A stretch of 64,000 nucleotides of DNA from Haloplanus litoreus (GCF_042677945.1 NZ_JBHUDN010000003.1); one strand, 5' to 3'; counted from the stretch's first letter, positions 42,086 to 51,471 are shown. Notes: generated by a model from the sequence alone, not told the origin. Numbers and translations: made by a program.

Positions 42086-42454
42086 ATGAACCTGATTCAC
42101 GTCTGTCTGAACGTCGCCGACGCGGACGAGTCGATCGAGTTCTACGAACAGTTCGGATTCGAGGAGTCGTGGTCCTTCGAGACGCCCGACGGCGAGACGG
42201 AGAACCGCTACGTCGCCGATCCGGACGGCGTCGAGATTCAGCTCTCCGAGACGGCGGGCGAAACCGAGTTCGACCAGGGCACGGCGTGGGACCATCTCGC
42301 TCTCGGTGTCGACGACGTGGACGCCGTCTTCGAGGACGTCGATCACTACGGCGTCGTCGAGGAACCGGGCGATCAGCCCGCCGCCGGCGCGCGAACTGCC
42401 TTCATCGAGGATCCCGACGGCCACGTCGTCGAACTCGTCGAACCGCTGGAGTGA
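42086..42454 (+). CDS. VOC-family (glyoxalase I-like) protein
   Basis: 122 residues with two beta-alpha-beta-beta-beta modules. MNLIHVCLNVADADESIEFY, DPDGVEIQLSE, TAWDHLALGVDDVDAVF and DPDGHVVELVEP match the lactoylglutathione lyase/dioxygenase superfamily, including the His of DHLAL and the Glu of VELVEP. Haloarchaea lack glutathione, so the true substrate is unknown. It follows the importer by 47 bp. Confidence 0.85.
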   Translation: MNLIHVCLNVADADESIEFYEQFGFEESWSFETPDGETENRYVADPDGVEIQLSETAGETEFDQGTAWDHLALGVDDVDAVFEDVDHYGVVEEPGDQPAAGARTAFIEDPDGHVVELVEPLE

Positions 42455-42525
42455 GGAACGGGGGTCGTGCGCTCACGACTCACACCCGGCGAAACGTCTT
42501 TTCCCCGCGGGCTGTCCGTCCCTGC

Positions 42526-43224
42526 ATGAACGACGAGCCGACCCCGAGGCGAGCGACGCGTCGCGGGGTCCTCGCCGGTGGACTGTCCCTGCTCGGTGCG
42601 GGATGTCTGGGGTCGAGTCGCGGCGGCAACGGCGGTGGTGGCGAGAGCGACGCCCAGTCGCTCGCGTCCCACCCCGTCGGAACGAATCTGGACGCCCAGC
42701 CCACCCTTGGTCCCGCTCCCGGCGAGGCGACGGCCACCATCGTCGCCTTCGAGGACCCCTCCTGTCCTCGGTGTGCCACCTTCGAGCGACAGACGGTCCC
42801 GAAGATCCGGTCGGAACTCGTCGCCGCCGGCGACGCGACGTTCGTCGTCCGAACGATCCCCGTCGTCTACCCGTGGGGAGAGCCGGCGATCCACGCGCTC
42901 GAAGCCACGTTCGCGCGCGACGCGGACGCGTTCTGGGCGCTCGCCGGCCACTACTTCGACGAACAGGATGCCTTCGGCCCGGACAACGTCCTCGACCGGA
43001 CCGAATCGTTCCTCGCCGCCGAGGCGGGCGTCGACGCCGAGGACGTCGTCGCCGACGCCGAAAACGAGGCCTACGCCGACGCGGTTGAGGCTGATCGTTC
43101 GGCGAGCGAGAGCGCGGACGTGAGCGGTACGCCGACCGTCTTTCTCTTCCGCGACGGGGCGTACCGTACCCGGGCCACGGGGTCGGTCAGTTTCGACTTC
43201 GTGACCGGCGCACTGGATCTGTGA
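42526..43224 (+). CDS. DsbA-like thiol oxidoreductase lipoprotein
   Basis: 232 residues. Tat signal TPRRATRRGVLAGGLSLLGA with lipobox GAGC; then a thioredoxin fold with CPRC in EDPSCPRCATFERQ, a helical insert, and the cis-Pro loop SGTPTVFLFRDGAY. It should oxidise or isomerise disulphides outside the membrane. Its stop overlaps the GTG start of the following membrane-protein gene, which probably acts with it. Confidence 0.85.
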   Translation: MNDEPTPRRATRRGVLAGGLSLLGAGCLGSSRGGNGGGGESDAQSLASHPVGTNLDAQPTLGPAPGEATATIVAFEDPSCPRCATFERQTVPKIRSELVAAGDATFVVRTIPVVYPWGEPAIHALEATFARDADAFWALAGHYFDEQDAFGPDNVLDRTESFLAAEAGVDAEDVVADAENEAYADAVEADRSASESADVSGTPTVFLFRDGAYRTRATGSVSFDFVTGALDL

Positions 43225-43805
43225 GCATGGCGGTTCGGCTCCCCCTGTGCCGCGACGACTGGCGGCTGATGGGACGGACGACCCGTCTCGTCCTCGGCGT
43301 TCCCGTCTACGCCCTCGTCGCCCTCGTCGCCGCCACCGTCGCCCTCACCGGGTTCGTCCTCTCCCAGAATCTCGCGACCGTCGGTGACGTCCTCGCTGGA
43401 CGGATTCCCGCCTCGATTCTGCCCGAACTGTTCCCGTTCGTCGGCCTCTCCTACGGTCCGGTGACGGGATCGGTCGTCGTCCTGGTCGCCCTCCTCGTCG
43501 GCGTCGACATCGCGCTGGTGACCTACCACGTGCGCGAACACCGACTCTCGGCGGGCGGGAGCAGCGGGAGCCTGCTCGGCGTGCTCCTCGGAACGCTGGG
43601 GGCGGGCTGTGCGGCCTGTGGGTCGGCCGTCATCGCCGGCCTCCTGTCGCTTTTCGGCGCGGCGGGGTTGGTGACGCTCCTGCCCCTCGACGGTCTGGAG
43701 TTCGCCGCCCTGGCACTGGTGGCACTGGTGCTCTCGATCTACTGGCTGTCGGACGGGATGCGCGGCGGCGAGATTCGCGGTTGTCCGGTAGAAGTGAAAA
43801 AATAA
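43221..43805 (+). CDS. Conserved membrane protein with CAAC motif
   Basis: 194 residues (ATG at 43227 is an alternative start). About five membrane helices; the loop LGAGCAACGSAVIAGLLSLF contains a Cys-x-x-Cys that could exchange electrons with the upstream DsbA-like protein, in the manner of DsbB or CcdA. The family is conserved in haloarchaea but I do not know a named function. Gene coupling is through a GTGA overlap. Confidence 0.7.
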   Translation: MSMAVRLPLCRDDWRLMGRTTRLVLGVPVYALVALVAATVALTGFVLSQNLATVGDVLAGRIPASILPELFPFVGLSYGPVTGSVVVLVALLVGVDIALVTYHVREHRLSAGGSSGSLLGVLLGTLGAGCAACGSAVIAGLLSLFGAAGLVTLLPLDGLEFAALALVALVLSIYWLSDGMRGGEIRGCPVEVKK

Positions 43806-43831
43806 CGGGAGTCGAAAGAACGAAGACCGAT

Positions 43832-44746
43832 CTAGAGGATGCCGGCGGCCTGCGCCTTGTCGACGATGTCCTGTGCCATCTTGTTGGTGGCCTCGTCGAC
43901 CATCTGGCCGTCGACGGAGACGGCGCCCTTGCCTTCCTCCATCGCCTCGGCGTAGGCCTCGACGATGCGTTCGGCGCGTTCCGCGACGTCCGGATCGGGG
44001 GCGAACACTTCGTTGCCGAGTTCGATCTGGCTCGGGTGGATGGCCCACTTGCCGTCGCAGCCGATCATGTTGGCGCGTTCCGCGGACTCGCGGAAGCCTT
44101 CGGGGTCGTCGATGTCGGCGTACGGGCCGTCCATGCAGGGCAGACCGGCACTCTTCGCGGCGGAGTTACACTCCGAGAGCGCGTGGTGCCAGTAGTGGCC
44201 GGGGTACTCGGGGAACTGGCCGATGTCCAGTCCGGGCGTCCCCATCGCGGCGGAGTAGTCGCCCGGCCCGAAGATGATCGAACTGAGGCGGTCGGAGGCG
44301 TGCGCGATCTCGTGGACGTTGTGCATCCCCTCGCCGTCCTCGATCTGGGGCTCCAGACCGATGCCGCCAACCTCCAGGCCGTTGTTCTCCTCGACCTGCG
44401 CGAGGAGGTTCTCGACCGTGTGGATGTCGCTCGGTCCCGCGACCTTCGGGACGATGATGTCGTCGATGTACTCACCGGCACGGCCGACGACTTCGATGAT
44501 GTCGTCGTACCACCACTTGGTGTCGATGCCGTTCATGCGGAACGACAGGATCTTGTCGGACCAGTCGTGCTCCTGGGCCGCCTCGATGAGCGGTTCTCGG
44601 GCGTCGGCCTTCGCGTTCGGCGCCACGGAGTCCTCCAGGTCGAGGAAGACTTCGTCGGCGTCGCTCCGCGAGGCGCTCTCCATGAAGTCGGGGTCGCTAG
44701 CCGGCGTCGCAAGCTGCGTGCGCCGGAGTTCTACGTCTTCAGACAT
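43832..44746 (-). CDS. HpcH/HpaI aldolase, CitE-like lyase
   Basis: 304 residues from ATG 44746. DEVFLDLEDSVAPNAKADAR has the CitE acidic metal pair; then KILSFRMNGID, GEYIDDIIVPKVAGPSDIHT, GIGLEPQIEDGEG and IGCDGKWAIHPSQIELGNEV. Such enzymes cleave malyl-CoA or beta-methylmalyl-CoA; haloarchaea use a member in the methylaspartate cycle, giving glyoxylate plus propionyl-CoA. Whether this is that copy cannot be decided here. CTTTTATG on the minus strand near 44759-44766 is a TATA-like box. Confidence 0.85.
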   Translation of the reverse strand: MSEDVELRRTQLATPASDPDFMESASRSDADEVFLDLEDSVAPNAKADAREPLIEAAQEHDWSDKILSFRMNGIDTKWWYDDIIEVVGRAGEYIDDIIVPKVAGPSDIHTVENLLAQVEENNGLEVGGIGLEPQIEDGEGMHNVHEIAHASDRLSSIIFGPGDYSAAMGTPGLDIGQFPEYPGHYWHHALSECNSAAKSAGLPCMDGPYADIDDPEGFRESAERANMIGCDGKWAIHPSQIELGNEVFAPDPDVAERAERIVEAYAEAMEEGKGAVSVDGQMVDEATNKMAQDIVDKAQAAGIL

Positions 44747-44917
44747 TTTTCCACCACCCATAAAAGCCGCTCGCGCCCAGATAAAGATTCCTTAGTCGCC
44801 GTATTTTCGCAGTCTGACGAACGGGTTTTCGTCCGTTGTCGAGTGTGCGAATCGACCGTCGACTCCGGCGGCGCGCAGACTGAACGCTTTTAGGCTCGCC
44901 GGGTGGAGATACCGACG

Positions 44918-46786
44918 ATGAGCGAGTACGATTACGAGACGCTCGGGCTGGTCGCGGGGCTGGAGATCCACCAGCAACTCGACACCGCGACGAAACTGTT
45001 CTGTGCGTGCCCGACCGAGCGTCGGGAACCCGAGGAGGCGACGCGGACCTTTTCACGATATCTCCACCCGACGAAGAGCGAACTCGGCGAACTCGACGAC
45101 GCCGCGGTGGAGGAGAGCCGTGTCGACCGCGAGTTCGAGTATCTGGCCTTCGACACCACCTGTCTCGTCGAGGAGGACGACGAACCGCCGGGCCGGATCG
45201 ACGACGAGGCGCTTTCCGTGGCCCTTCAGATCGCCGACCTACTGGACATGACGGCGGTCGATCAGGCCCACGTCATGCGTAAGATCGTCGTCGACGGCTC
45301 GAACACCTCCGGCTTCCAGCGAACGGCGCTGGTGGGACAGGACGGTCGGATCGAGACCAGTGAGGGCCCCGTCGGCGTCGAGGACCTCCTCCTCGAAGAG
45401 GAGAGCGCCGGTCGGGTCGAAGGGACCGAGGCGGGCGTCCGCTACAGCCTCGATCGCCTGGGTATCCCTCTGGTCGAAATCGGCACCCGTCCCGACATCA
45501 GCACGCCCGAACAGGCCCGCGAGGCCGCCGAGCGTATCGGGATGCTCCTCCGCTCTACCGGCGCGGTCAAACGCGGCCTCGGCACCATCCGCCAGGACGT
45601 GAACGTCTCCATCGCCGACGGCGCCCGCGTCGAGATCAAGGGCGTCCAGGCGCTCGATCGGATCGACGAAATCGTCCGGCTCGAGGTGCAACGTCAGGTC
45701 GAACTCCTCGACATCGCGGCCGAACTCGCCGACCGCGGAGCCTCGGTCGGCGACACGCAGGACGTGACCGGGGTGTTCGAAGACACCGACAGCGGCGTCA
45801 TCCGGGGTGCCCTGGATTCCGGCGGCCGCGTCACCGCCGTCCCCCTCTACGGCTTCGACGGCCTCGTCGGCCGCGAACTCCAGCCCGACCGTCGGTTCGG
45901 CACCGAACTCTCCGATCACGCCAAGCGCCACGGCGCCGGGGGTATCTTCCACACGGACGAACTCCCCGCCTACGGCGTCACCGCCGACGAAGTCGCGGCG
46001 CTTCGTGAGGCGGTCGGTGCCGGCCCCGACGACGCCGTCGCCATCGTCGCCGACGACCCCGGGACGGCCGCGTTGGCCATCGACGCCGTCGCCGACCGCG
46101 CCCGGACGGGGATCGAAGGCGTCCCCGAGGAGACTCGTGACGCCACTCAGGAGGGAACGACTCGCTACCTCCGCCCCCTGCCCGGTGCGGCGCGGATGTA
46201 CCCCGAGACGGACGTGCCGCCGGTCGAACTCGATCCGAGCGACGTCGAGCGGCCGGAGCTCCTGACGGAGAAGGTCGAGCGTTATCAGAACGACCACGGC
46301 CTCGGCGCCGGCCTGGCCGAACAGGTGGCCTACGGCCGCCGGATGCCCCTGTTCGAGACAGCGGTCGACGCGGGCGTCGACGCCACCTTCGCCGCGGGCG
46401 TGCTGGAGGGGACGCTGACCGAACTCCGCCGCGACGACGTCCCGGTCGACCGCCTCACCGACGACCACCTCCTCGGGGTGCTCCGCCTCGTCGAGGACGG
46501 CGACCTGGCGAAGGAAGGCGTCGACGAGGTGCTGACGACCCTCGCGAAGGACCCCTCCCTCGACCCCGAGGCTGCCGTCGAGGAGGCCGGACTCTCCGGC
46601 GTCTCCGAGAGCGAAGTGCGAGCGGCCGTCGCCGAGGTGGTCGAACGCAACGCCGACCAGGTCGAGAGCGAGGGAATGGGAGCGTTCTCCGCGCTCATGG
46701 GCGAGTGTATGGGTGCCCTCCGCGGGAAGGCCGACGGCGAAATCGTTAGCACCGTCCTCCGCGAAGAGATCGGCAAGCGGACCTGA
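44918..46786 (+). CDS. gatE: Glutamyl-tRNA(Gln) amidotransferase subunit E
   Basis: 622 residues from ATG 44918. GLVAGLEIHQQLDTATKLFC, LFCACPTERRE, GSNTSGFQRTALV and GTIRQDVNVSIADGARVEIK are characteristic of GatB/GatE; the long AspRS-like insertion of GatE is present in the middle (about 270-420), and a C-terminal YqeY-like helical domain follows. With GatD it transamidates Glu-tRNA(Gln), an archaea-specific route to Gln-tRNA. gatD is not in this window. A TATA-like CTTTTAGG lies 27 bp before the ATG. Confidence 0.96.
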   Translation: MSEYDYETLGLVAGLEIHQQLDTATKLFCACPTERREPEEATRTFSRYLHPTKSELGELDDAAVEESRVDREFEYLAFDTTCLVEEDDEPPGRIDDEALSVALQIADLLDMTAVDQAHVMRKIVVDGSNTSGFQRTALVGQDGRIETSEGPVGVEDLLLEEESAGRVEGTEAGVRYSLDRLGIPLVEIGTRPDISTPEQAREAAERIGMLLRSTGAVKRGLGTIRQDVNVSIADGARVEIKGVQALDRIDEIVRLEVQRQVELLDIAAELADRGASVGDTQDVTGVFEDTDSGVIRGALDSGGRVTAVPLYGFDGLVGRELQPDRRFGTELSDHAKRHGAGGIFHTDELPAYGVTADEVAALREAVGAGPDDAVAIVADDPGTAALAIDAVADRARTGIEGVPEETRDATQEGTTRYLRPLPGAARMYPETDVPPVELDPSDVERPELLTEKVERYQNDHGLGAGLAEQVAYGRRMPLFETAVDAGVDATFAAGVLEGTLTELRRDDVPVDRLTDDHLLGVLRLVEDGDLAKEGVDEVLTTLAKDPSLDPEAAVEEAGLSGVSESEVRAAVAEVVERNADQVESEGMGAFSALMGECMGALRGKADGEIVSTVLREEIGKRT

Positions 46787-47043
46787 GGACCGGCAACCTT
46801 CGATTCCGAACCCAACTTTCTCGAAAACTGTCGATCAGAAACAACAAGCGGCGTGAATCGGCACCCCGTATGTTCAGTCGAGGCGGCGTCGGGGACGACG
46901 CGGCGCCACCGACCGACCCAAGCCATGATACTATACACCACACGGGGACGGAGGAATCGGGGCGAATCGCCAGCGACGACCGGCGGACGGACGGAGCGGA
47001 GCACCGACACCGAGCGACCGGCCACGGGGGGGAGGTGAGCGCG

Positions 47044-47430
47044 ATGGCGTCCACCGAACTCGACGCCACGACCATCGTCGTCCTGGTGCTCGGTGCCTTG
47101 CTCGTCCTGCCGCTCCTGACGATGACACTGTGGGGCGGCGGCACGATGGGCGGCCCGATGGGCGGCCCGATGATGGGCGGCGGTATGTGGGGCGGCGGTA
47201 CGTGGGGCGGGGAGACGGCGACGGGTTGGGTGTTGATCGCCGGCCTTCTCTCCCGGCTGCTCACCCTCCTCGTTCTGGTCGGCGCCGGATACCTCGGCTA
47301 TCGCGCGCTGACGGGGCGGGGGGACGGCGCCGATCAGGCCGTCGAGGAACTGCGAATGGCCTACGCTCGTGGCGACCTGACCGACGAGGAGTACGAACGG
47401 CGGCGACAGACGCTCGAAGAGGACGAGTGA
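47044..47430 (+). CDS. SHOCT-domain membrane protein
   Basis: 128 residues from ATG 47044 (GTG 47035 is possible; the frame continues upstream but is poor). The first helix is at about 8-28; a Gly/Met-rich stretch follows (GGPMGGPMMGGGMWGGG), then a second helix at about 62-82. The C-terminal SHOCT motif (ELRMAYARGDLTDEEYERRR) is clear. SHOCT is a short oligomerisation or targeting motif. The Met/Gly-rich extracytoplasmic loop could bind copper. Its stop abuts the stop of the convergent histidine kinase. Confidence 0.8.
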   Translation: MASTELDATTIVVLVLGALLVLPLLTMTLWGGGTMGGPMGGPMMGGGMWGGGTWGGETATGWVLIAGLLSRLLTLLVLVGAGYLGYRALTGRGDGADQAVEELRMAYARGDLTDEEYERRRQTLEEDE

Positions 47431-49347
47431 TCAATCGGCCGGGGGAGGGTCGGCCGGGGACACGACGCCCGTGATTTCGAAGCGAGTCCCGCCGGCCGCG
47501 CTCTCGGTGATGGTGATCACCCAATCGTGGGCGTCCGCGATTTCCGCCACGATGGACAGCCCGAAGCCGGTTCCCTCGTTCGACGTCGAGAACCCCGACT
47601 CGAACACCGCGTCGCGGTCGGCTTCGGGGATGCCCGGCCCGTCGTCCGCGATGTAGAAACCGCCCTCACACTCGCCAACGGTGATCGACACCCCGTTGGC
47701 CGCCGTCCCCGCTTCGGTCGAGCCGTGTTCGACGCTGTCGTCGGCTGTGTTCCGACTGCCCGTCGAGCCGTGTTCGACGCTGTCGTCGGCTGTGTTCCGA
47801 CTGCCCGTCGAGCCGTGTTCGACGCTGTCGTCGGCTGTGTTCCGACTGCCCGTCGAGCCGTGTTCGACGCTGTTCCGGAAGAGATTCTCCAGTAGGTGCT
47901 GGAGTTGGCTCCGATCCGCACGGATCGACCGCGCCGTCTCGACGTCGATGGCGGTCCCCGTCGTCGAGACGTTGCGCCAGCACTCCCGAACCGTCTCCGC
48001 GAGATCCACCGTCTCGAAGTCGCTCACTCGTTCGCCAGCCCGGGCGAGCGTCAGCAGATCCTCGATCAGGTCGCCCATCCGGTCGAGAGCGTGGGCCGTC
48101 TCGTCGAGATGGTCGCACTCGGCGTCCCGACGAGCCACTGACAGGTGTCCGGTCGCCACGTTCAGCGGGTTCCGCAGGTCGTGGGACACGACGCTCGTAA
48201 ACTCGTTCAGCCGATCGTTCCGTCGCTGGAGTTCCCGCTCGTGGTCGCGGCGCTCGGTGATGTCGCGCGCCGACACGATCAGCGAGACGATGGTTCCGGA
48301 CGCGTCGGTGACCGGCCGGATGGTCCCGTTCACGCTCCGCCGACCGGTCTCGGAGCGGACGTGGGTGGCGTCGTACTCCACGTACTCGCCGTCAGCCGCG
48401 CGCTCGATCCACGCCTCGACCTCCGACCGCCTCTCCTCGGGCCACCACGGCGTCTCCGAGAACGGTCGTCCGACCAGATCCTCGTGGTCCGCGTCGACGA
48501 ACTCCATCGCGGTCCGGTTGGCCTTGCGCAGTCGGCCGTCGGGCGAGAGCACCCCGACGAGCATCTGGGGATCCTCGAAGACGGCCTCGAACTGCCGATC
48601 CAGTTTCAGTCGGTTACTCACGTCCCGGACCGAGCAGACGAGTCCGCCCCGGTCCGTGGTCGCGAGGCGGTGGTCCTCGGCGAACGTGCTCCCATCGGCG
48701 CGGAGGCCGGTCGTCTCGCCGTGCCACCGCCCCTCCGCTTCGACCCGCGGAAGCACCTCCTCACGGATCCGATCCATCTCGTCGTCGGGGTAGAGCCGTT
48801 CCCAGCCCTCGCCGACCAGGTCCTCGGGGTCGTAGCCGTACAGCGCCGCGTAGGCCTCGTTGGCGTAGACGAACTCGCCGTCGTTCAGGATGGCGATGCC
48901 TTCCTGTGCCGTCTCGATGGCGTCGAGGTGGTGTCGCCGTTCACGTTCCCTCCGGTATCGTTCGACTGCGTTGTGGATTCGATTCGCCAGAATCGCGTGT
49001 TCGTCCGCGTGACCGTCCCTCCGGAGGTAGTCCGTGACGCCCGCGGAGATGGCCTCGCTGGCTACTGCCTCGCTCCCCGCTCCCGTGTACAGCACGAACG
49101 GGAGATCAGGTGATCGGTCGCGAACGGCGCGGAGGAACTCGGTACCGGTCCGATCCGACAACTCGTAGTCCGAGACGACACAGTCGATGTCGCGGGCGTC
49201 GAGACGAGCGAGTCCCGTCCTGGCGTCGCCCACCGTCTCGACGGTGAACCCCGCCTCGCGTTCGAGAACGGCCGCCGTCGACTCGGCCGCGTCAGCGTCG
49301 TCGTCCGCGTACAGCACGCAAATTCCATCGCCGACCGAATCTGCCAT
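47431..49347 (-). CDS. PAS-domain histidine kinase with N-terminal receiver
   Basis: 638 residues. Receiver domain (1-125) with phospho-acceptor Asp60 (CVVSDYELSD), two PAS domains (about 140-255 and 255-370; YANEAYAALYGY and ANRTAMEFVDADH), HisKA with His389 in SHDLRNPLN, and HATPase_c with DDGPGIPEADRD and GTGFGLSIV. No membrane helices, so it senses a cytoplasmic signal. Its N-box SVEHGST is repeated four times through a 45-bp tandem repeat. TATA-like GGAATTAG (49370-49377) lies 27 bp before the start. The partner regulator is not adjacent. Confidence 0.93.
   Translation of the reverse strand: MADSVGDGICVLYADDDADAAESTAAVLEREAGFTVETVGDARTGLARLDARDIDCVVSDYELSDRTGTEFLRAVRDRSPDLPFVLYTGAGSEAVASEAISAGVTDYLRRDGHADEHAILANRIHNAVERYRRERERRHHLDAIETAQEGIAILNDGEFVYANEAYAALYGYDPEDLVGEGWERLYPDDEMDRIREEVLPRVEAEGRWHGETTGLRADGSTFAEDHRLATTDRGGLVCSVRDVSNRLKLDRQFEAVFEDPQMLVGVLSPDGRLRKANRTAMEFVDADHEDLVGRPFSETPWWPEERRSEVEAWIERAADGEYVEYDATHVRSETGRRSVNGTIRPVTDASGTIVSLIVSARDITERRDHERELQRRNDRLNEFTSVVSHDLRNPLNVATGHLSVARRDAECDHLDETAHALDRMGDLIEDLLTLARAGERVSDFETVDLAETVRECWRNVSTTGTAIDVETARSIRADRSQLQHLLENLFRNSVEHGSTGSRNTADDSVEHGSTGSRNTADDSVEHGSTGSRNTADDSVEHGSTEAGTAANGVSITVGECEGGFYIADDGPGIPEADRDAVFESGFSTSNEGTGFGLSIVAEIADAHDWVITITESAAGGTRFEITGVVSPADPPPAD
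47716..47871 (-). repeat. 45-bp N-box repeat in histidine kinase, 3.5 copies
   Basis: Three perfect copies (47827-47871, 47782-47826, 47737-47781) encode SVEHGSTGSRNTADD, and a partial fourth (47716-47736) encodes SVEHGST. Copies are identical base for base, so the array is young or kept uniform. The repeat core is partly palindromic (GTCGA...TCGAC). Confidence 0.96.
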
Positions 49348-49641
49348 TGGCGGCCGATGTCGGCGCCGCCACTAATTCCTTACGTGTGGAGTATCACTCG
49401 TGAAATCGACGTCCTGAGTGGCGCCACGTCGTAGAACCGGACGTCCGCCTGCGCCCGCGATTCGTCGGCGTCGGGTGCGGGGCGTCACGCCTGTCGGGGC
49501 TCGTACCGTCGGCTGTATCTGGTTCAAGATAGTCGCCACCCCGGAGTGGTGACGGTCTGTATCGACGTACCGCCGGCAGTGTCACCGTCGTCCCGTCGGG
49601 AAGCAGAAACGCACTTCACCCCCGCCGCCGACGACCAACCG

Positions 49642-50079
49642 ATGACGGTCTTTCTCGACGATATCGACCGCTGGGACGGCGAATCACACGGGACCTACGC
49701 GGTGACCGAGGCAGAAATCGTGGAGTTCGCCGAGCGGTACGACCCGCAGTGGTTCCACACCGATCCAGACCGGGCGGCCGACTCCATCTACGGCGACCTG
49801 ATCGCCAGCGGCTGGCACACCGCCTCGATGTCGATGCGCCTGTTCGTCGACGGCTTCCTCGAGGAGACGGCGGTCCTCGGCGCGAAGGGACTCGACCACC
49901 TCCGCTGGCCCGCGCCGGTCGTCCCCGGCGACGAACTCACCCTCCACTCGACGGTCCACGGCGTCGACGAGTCGGACGGCACCGACGACTACGGTGTCGT
50001 TCGCTGGGGTGTCGAGACGACGGCCGGCGAGAAGACGGTGCTCGCACTCGAGGCGCTGGTACTGGTCAAACGAGCGTGA
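49642..50079 (+). CDS. MaoC-like hot-dog dehydratase
   Basis: 145 residues. YAVTEAEIVEFAERYDPQWF, then HTDPDRAADSIYGDLIASGW with the Asp-x-x-Tyr-His-type hydratase motif (GDLIASGWHTASM), and LDHLRWPAPVVPGDELTLHS. These match MaoC/(R)-specific enoyl-CoA hydratase proteins; the substrate is an acyl-CoA or a hydroxyacyl compound. The start at 49642 follows the usual family beginning; the frame extends upstream to 49546 without conserved sequence. Confidence 0.85.
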   Translation: MTVFLDDIDRWDGESHGTYAVTEAEIVEFAERYDPQWFHTDPDRAADSIYGDLIASGWHTASMSMRLFVDGFLEETAVLGAKGLDHLRWPAPVVPGDELTLHSTVHGVDESDGTDDYGVVRWGVETTAGEKTVLALEALVLVKRA

Positions 50080-50128
50080 GTGCCGGGCTCCGGCTGCGTG
50101 GCTCACCCGCCCCCGTTCGCGCCCCCAA

Positions 50129-50896
50129 CTACCACCGGTCGGGTTCGTCGTACTCCACGAGGAGTTCCTGGCGGTGGTTCAACTGGCCGGTGGCACGGCG
50201 CAACACGCCGAGAAGGGTGTGTATCTCCCGGTCCGTCGGGTGGGCGCGCCCCACCAGCCGCCGCACCAGTCGCCGCGTTTTGTCCCGTTTGACCGCCTTG
50301 TAGCCGCTGGCGTCGAGGAACTCCGCGACGAAGTCGTGGAAGCGTTCGACGTCGTCCTCGTCGGCCCGTTCGCGCTCCACGTCCGGAAGTTGTGTCTCCT
50401 CGACGGTCAGGTCGCGCAGTTCGTAGAGCAGGATGGTCGCCGCCTGCCCGAGGTTCAACACGGGATAGTCCGCGCTCGCGGGGATGGAACACACCTCGTC
50501 GAGTCGGCCGAGTTCCTCGTTGTCGAGGCCACGCCCCTCCCGGCCGAACACCAACGCGGTCGGCGCGTCGACCGTCGCCAGGCTCTCGGCGAGTTCCCGC
50601 GGCGTCTTGAACGGGAAGCGCACGTGTCGACGGCTGTCCTCGCCGGTGATCGCCGTACAGCCGACGGTGTGGTAGTTCGCCACGACCTCGTCGAAAGTCA
50701 CCTCGTCGGCGTTCGGGAGGACGTCCTCGCGGGCGTGACCGGCGAAGCCGTAGGCCTCGCCGTCGGGGTCGAGTTTCGGCGGATTCACCAGTTTCAGATC
50801 CGTCAGCCCAAAGTTCTTCATCGCGCGGGCGATGGTCCCGACGTTACCCGGAGTCTCGGCGTCGACGACGACGACGACCGGTCGCTGCGCGCTCAT
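50129..50896 (-). CDS. trmJ: SpoU-family tRNA/rRNA methyltransferase (TrmJ-like)
   Basis: 255 residues from ATG 50896. VVDAETPGNVGTIARAMKNF is motif 1 of SPOUT 2'-O-methyltransferases; TALVFGREGRGLDNEELG and IPASADYPVLNLGQAATILL are the knot motifs 2 and 3 that bind S-adenosylmethionine. A C-terminal helical extension (about 165-250) is typical of TrmJ, which methylates position 32 of tRNA. The gene overlaps the preceding one by four bases (ATGA). Confidence 0.88.
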   Translation of the reverse strand: MSAQRPVVVVVDAETPGNVGTIARAMKNFGLTDLKLVNPPKLDPDGEAYGFAGHAREDVLPNADEVTFDEVVANYHTVGCTAITGEDSRRHVRFPFKTPRELAESLATVDAPTALVFGREGRGLDNEELGRLDEVCSIPASADYPVLNLGQAATILLYELRDLTVEETQLPDVERERADEDDVERFHDFVAEFLDASGYKAVKRDKTRRLVRRLVGRAHPTDREIHTLLGVLRRATGQLNHRQELLVEYDEPDRW

Positions 50897-51471
50897 CGGG
50901 ACGGGTAGTCGGTGCCGAGGTCGACGTCGTCGAGGTCGAGGTCGGCAGTGTCCTCGTCGTCGTCCTCCTCCTCGTATCCCTCGTGCAGGTCGATCCGCCG
51001 ACCCTCGAAGTCCTCGTTGAGACGGCGGTGGATCTCCTCCGGATCGGGCGGCGAGGGGAGGTCCGCACGGCCAGTCTCGACGTGTTCGAGCCCCCCGTAA
51101 CCGTCGGGGGCGCGGCCGCCGGCGTGGAACCACTCGTGGAACTCGTCGCGGAACGTCGCCTCGCCGCGGTGGGCCTTCCCCCCCGCTTCGCGATACCAGT
51201 AGAGGAAGTCGGCCTCGTGTGGCTCACAGAGCAGGACCTCCTCGCCGGGTTCGCCGTAGACGATGGCGGCGGAAGAACACTGCTTTAGCTCCGACTCGCC
51301 GTGAACCAGGTAACAGGCGTCACAGGGCTGGTCGACGAGATACGTGAGCCGAACGAGGCGCTCCCTCGGCTCCGGAGGGATCTCGTCGAGGGGCTTGAAC
51401 TCCCCCTCGTCGGTGAACACGTCGGACTCCTCGAAGCGCCAGCCGCGAAGCCCGATACTGACCTTTGCCAT
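50893..51471 (-). CDS. Conserved haloarchaeal hypothetical protein with Cys pair
   Basis: 192 residues from ATG 51471; a longer frame upstream is the antisense of the folate gene. The start MAKVSIGLRGWRFEESDVFT and the middle YLVDQPCDACYLVHGESELK have a clear domain; CDAC and CEPHEADF (residues about 54-57 and 85) could form a metal site. The C-terminal third is Asp/Glu-rich and disordered. It is coupled to trmJ (ATGA overlap), so it may belong to RNA metabolism; inference only. Confidence 0.65.
   Translation of the reverse strand: MAKVSIGLRGWRFEESDVFTDEGEFKPLDEIPPEPRERLVRLTYLVDQPCDACYLVHGESELKQCSSAAIVYGEPGEEVLLCEPHEADFLYWYREAGGKAHRGEATFRDEFHEWFHAGGRAPDGYGGLEHVETGRADLPSPPDPEEIHRRLNEDFEGRRIDLHEGYEEEDDDEDTADLDLDDVDLGTDYPSR

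Noticed and set aside
47716..47871. CRISPR-like or mobile repeat array
   Set aside because: Units are in frame, contiguous and code for part of a kinase ATP-binding domain.
49533..49554. Imperfect inverted repeat GTCGCCAC/GTGGTGAC before the MaoC gene
   Set aside because: Single mismatch and no clear link to a promoter; chance occurrence is likely in GC-rich sequence.
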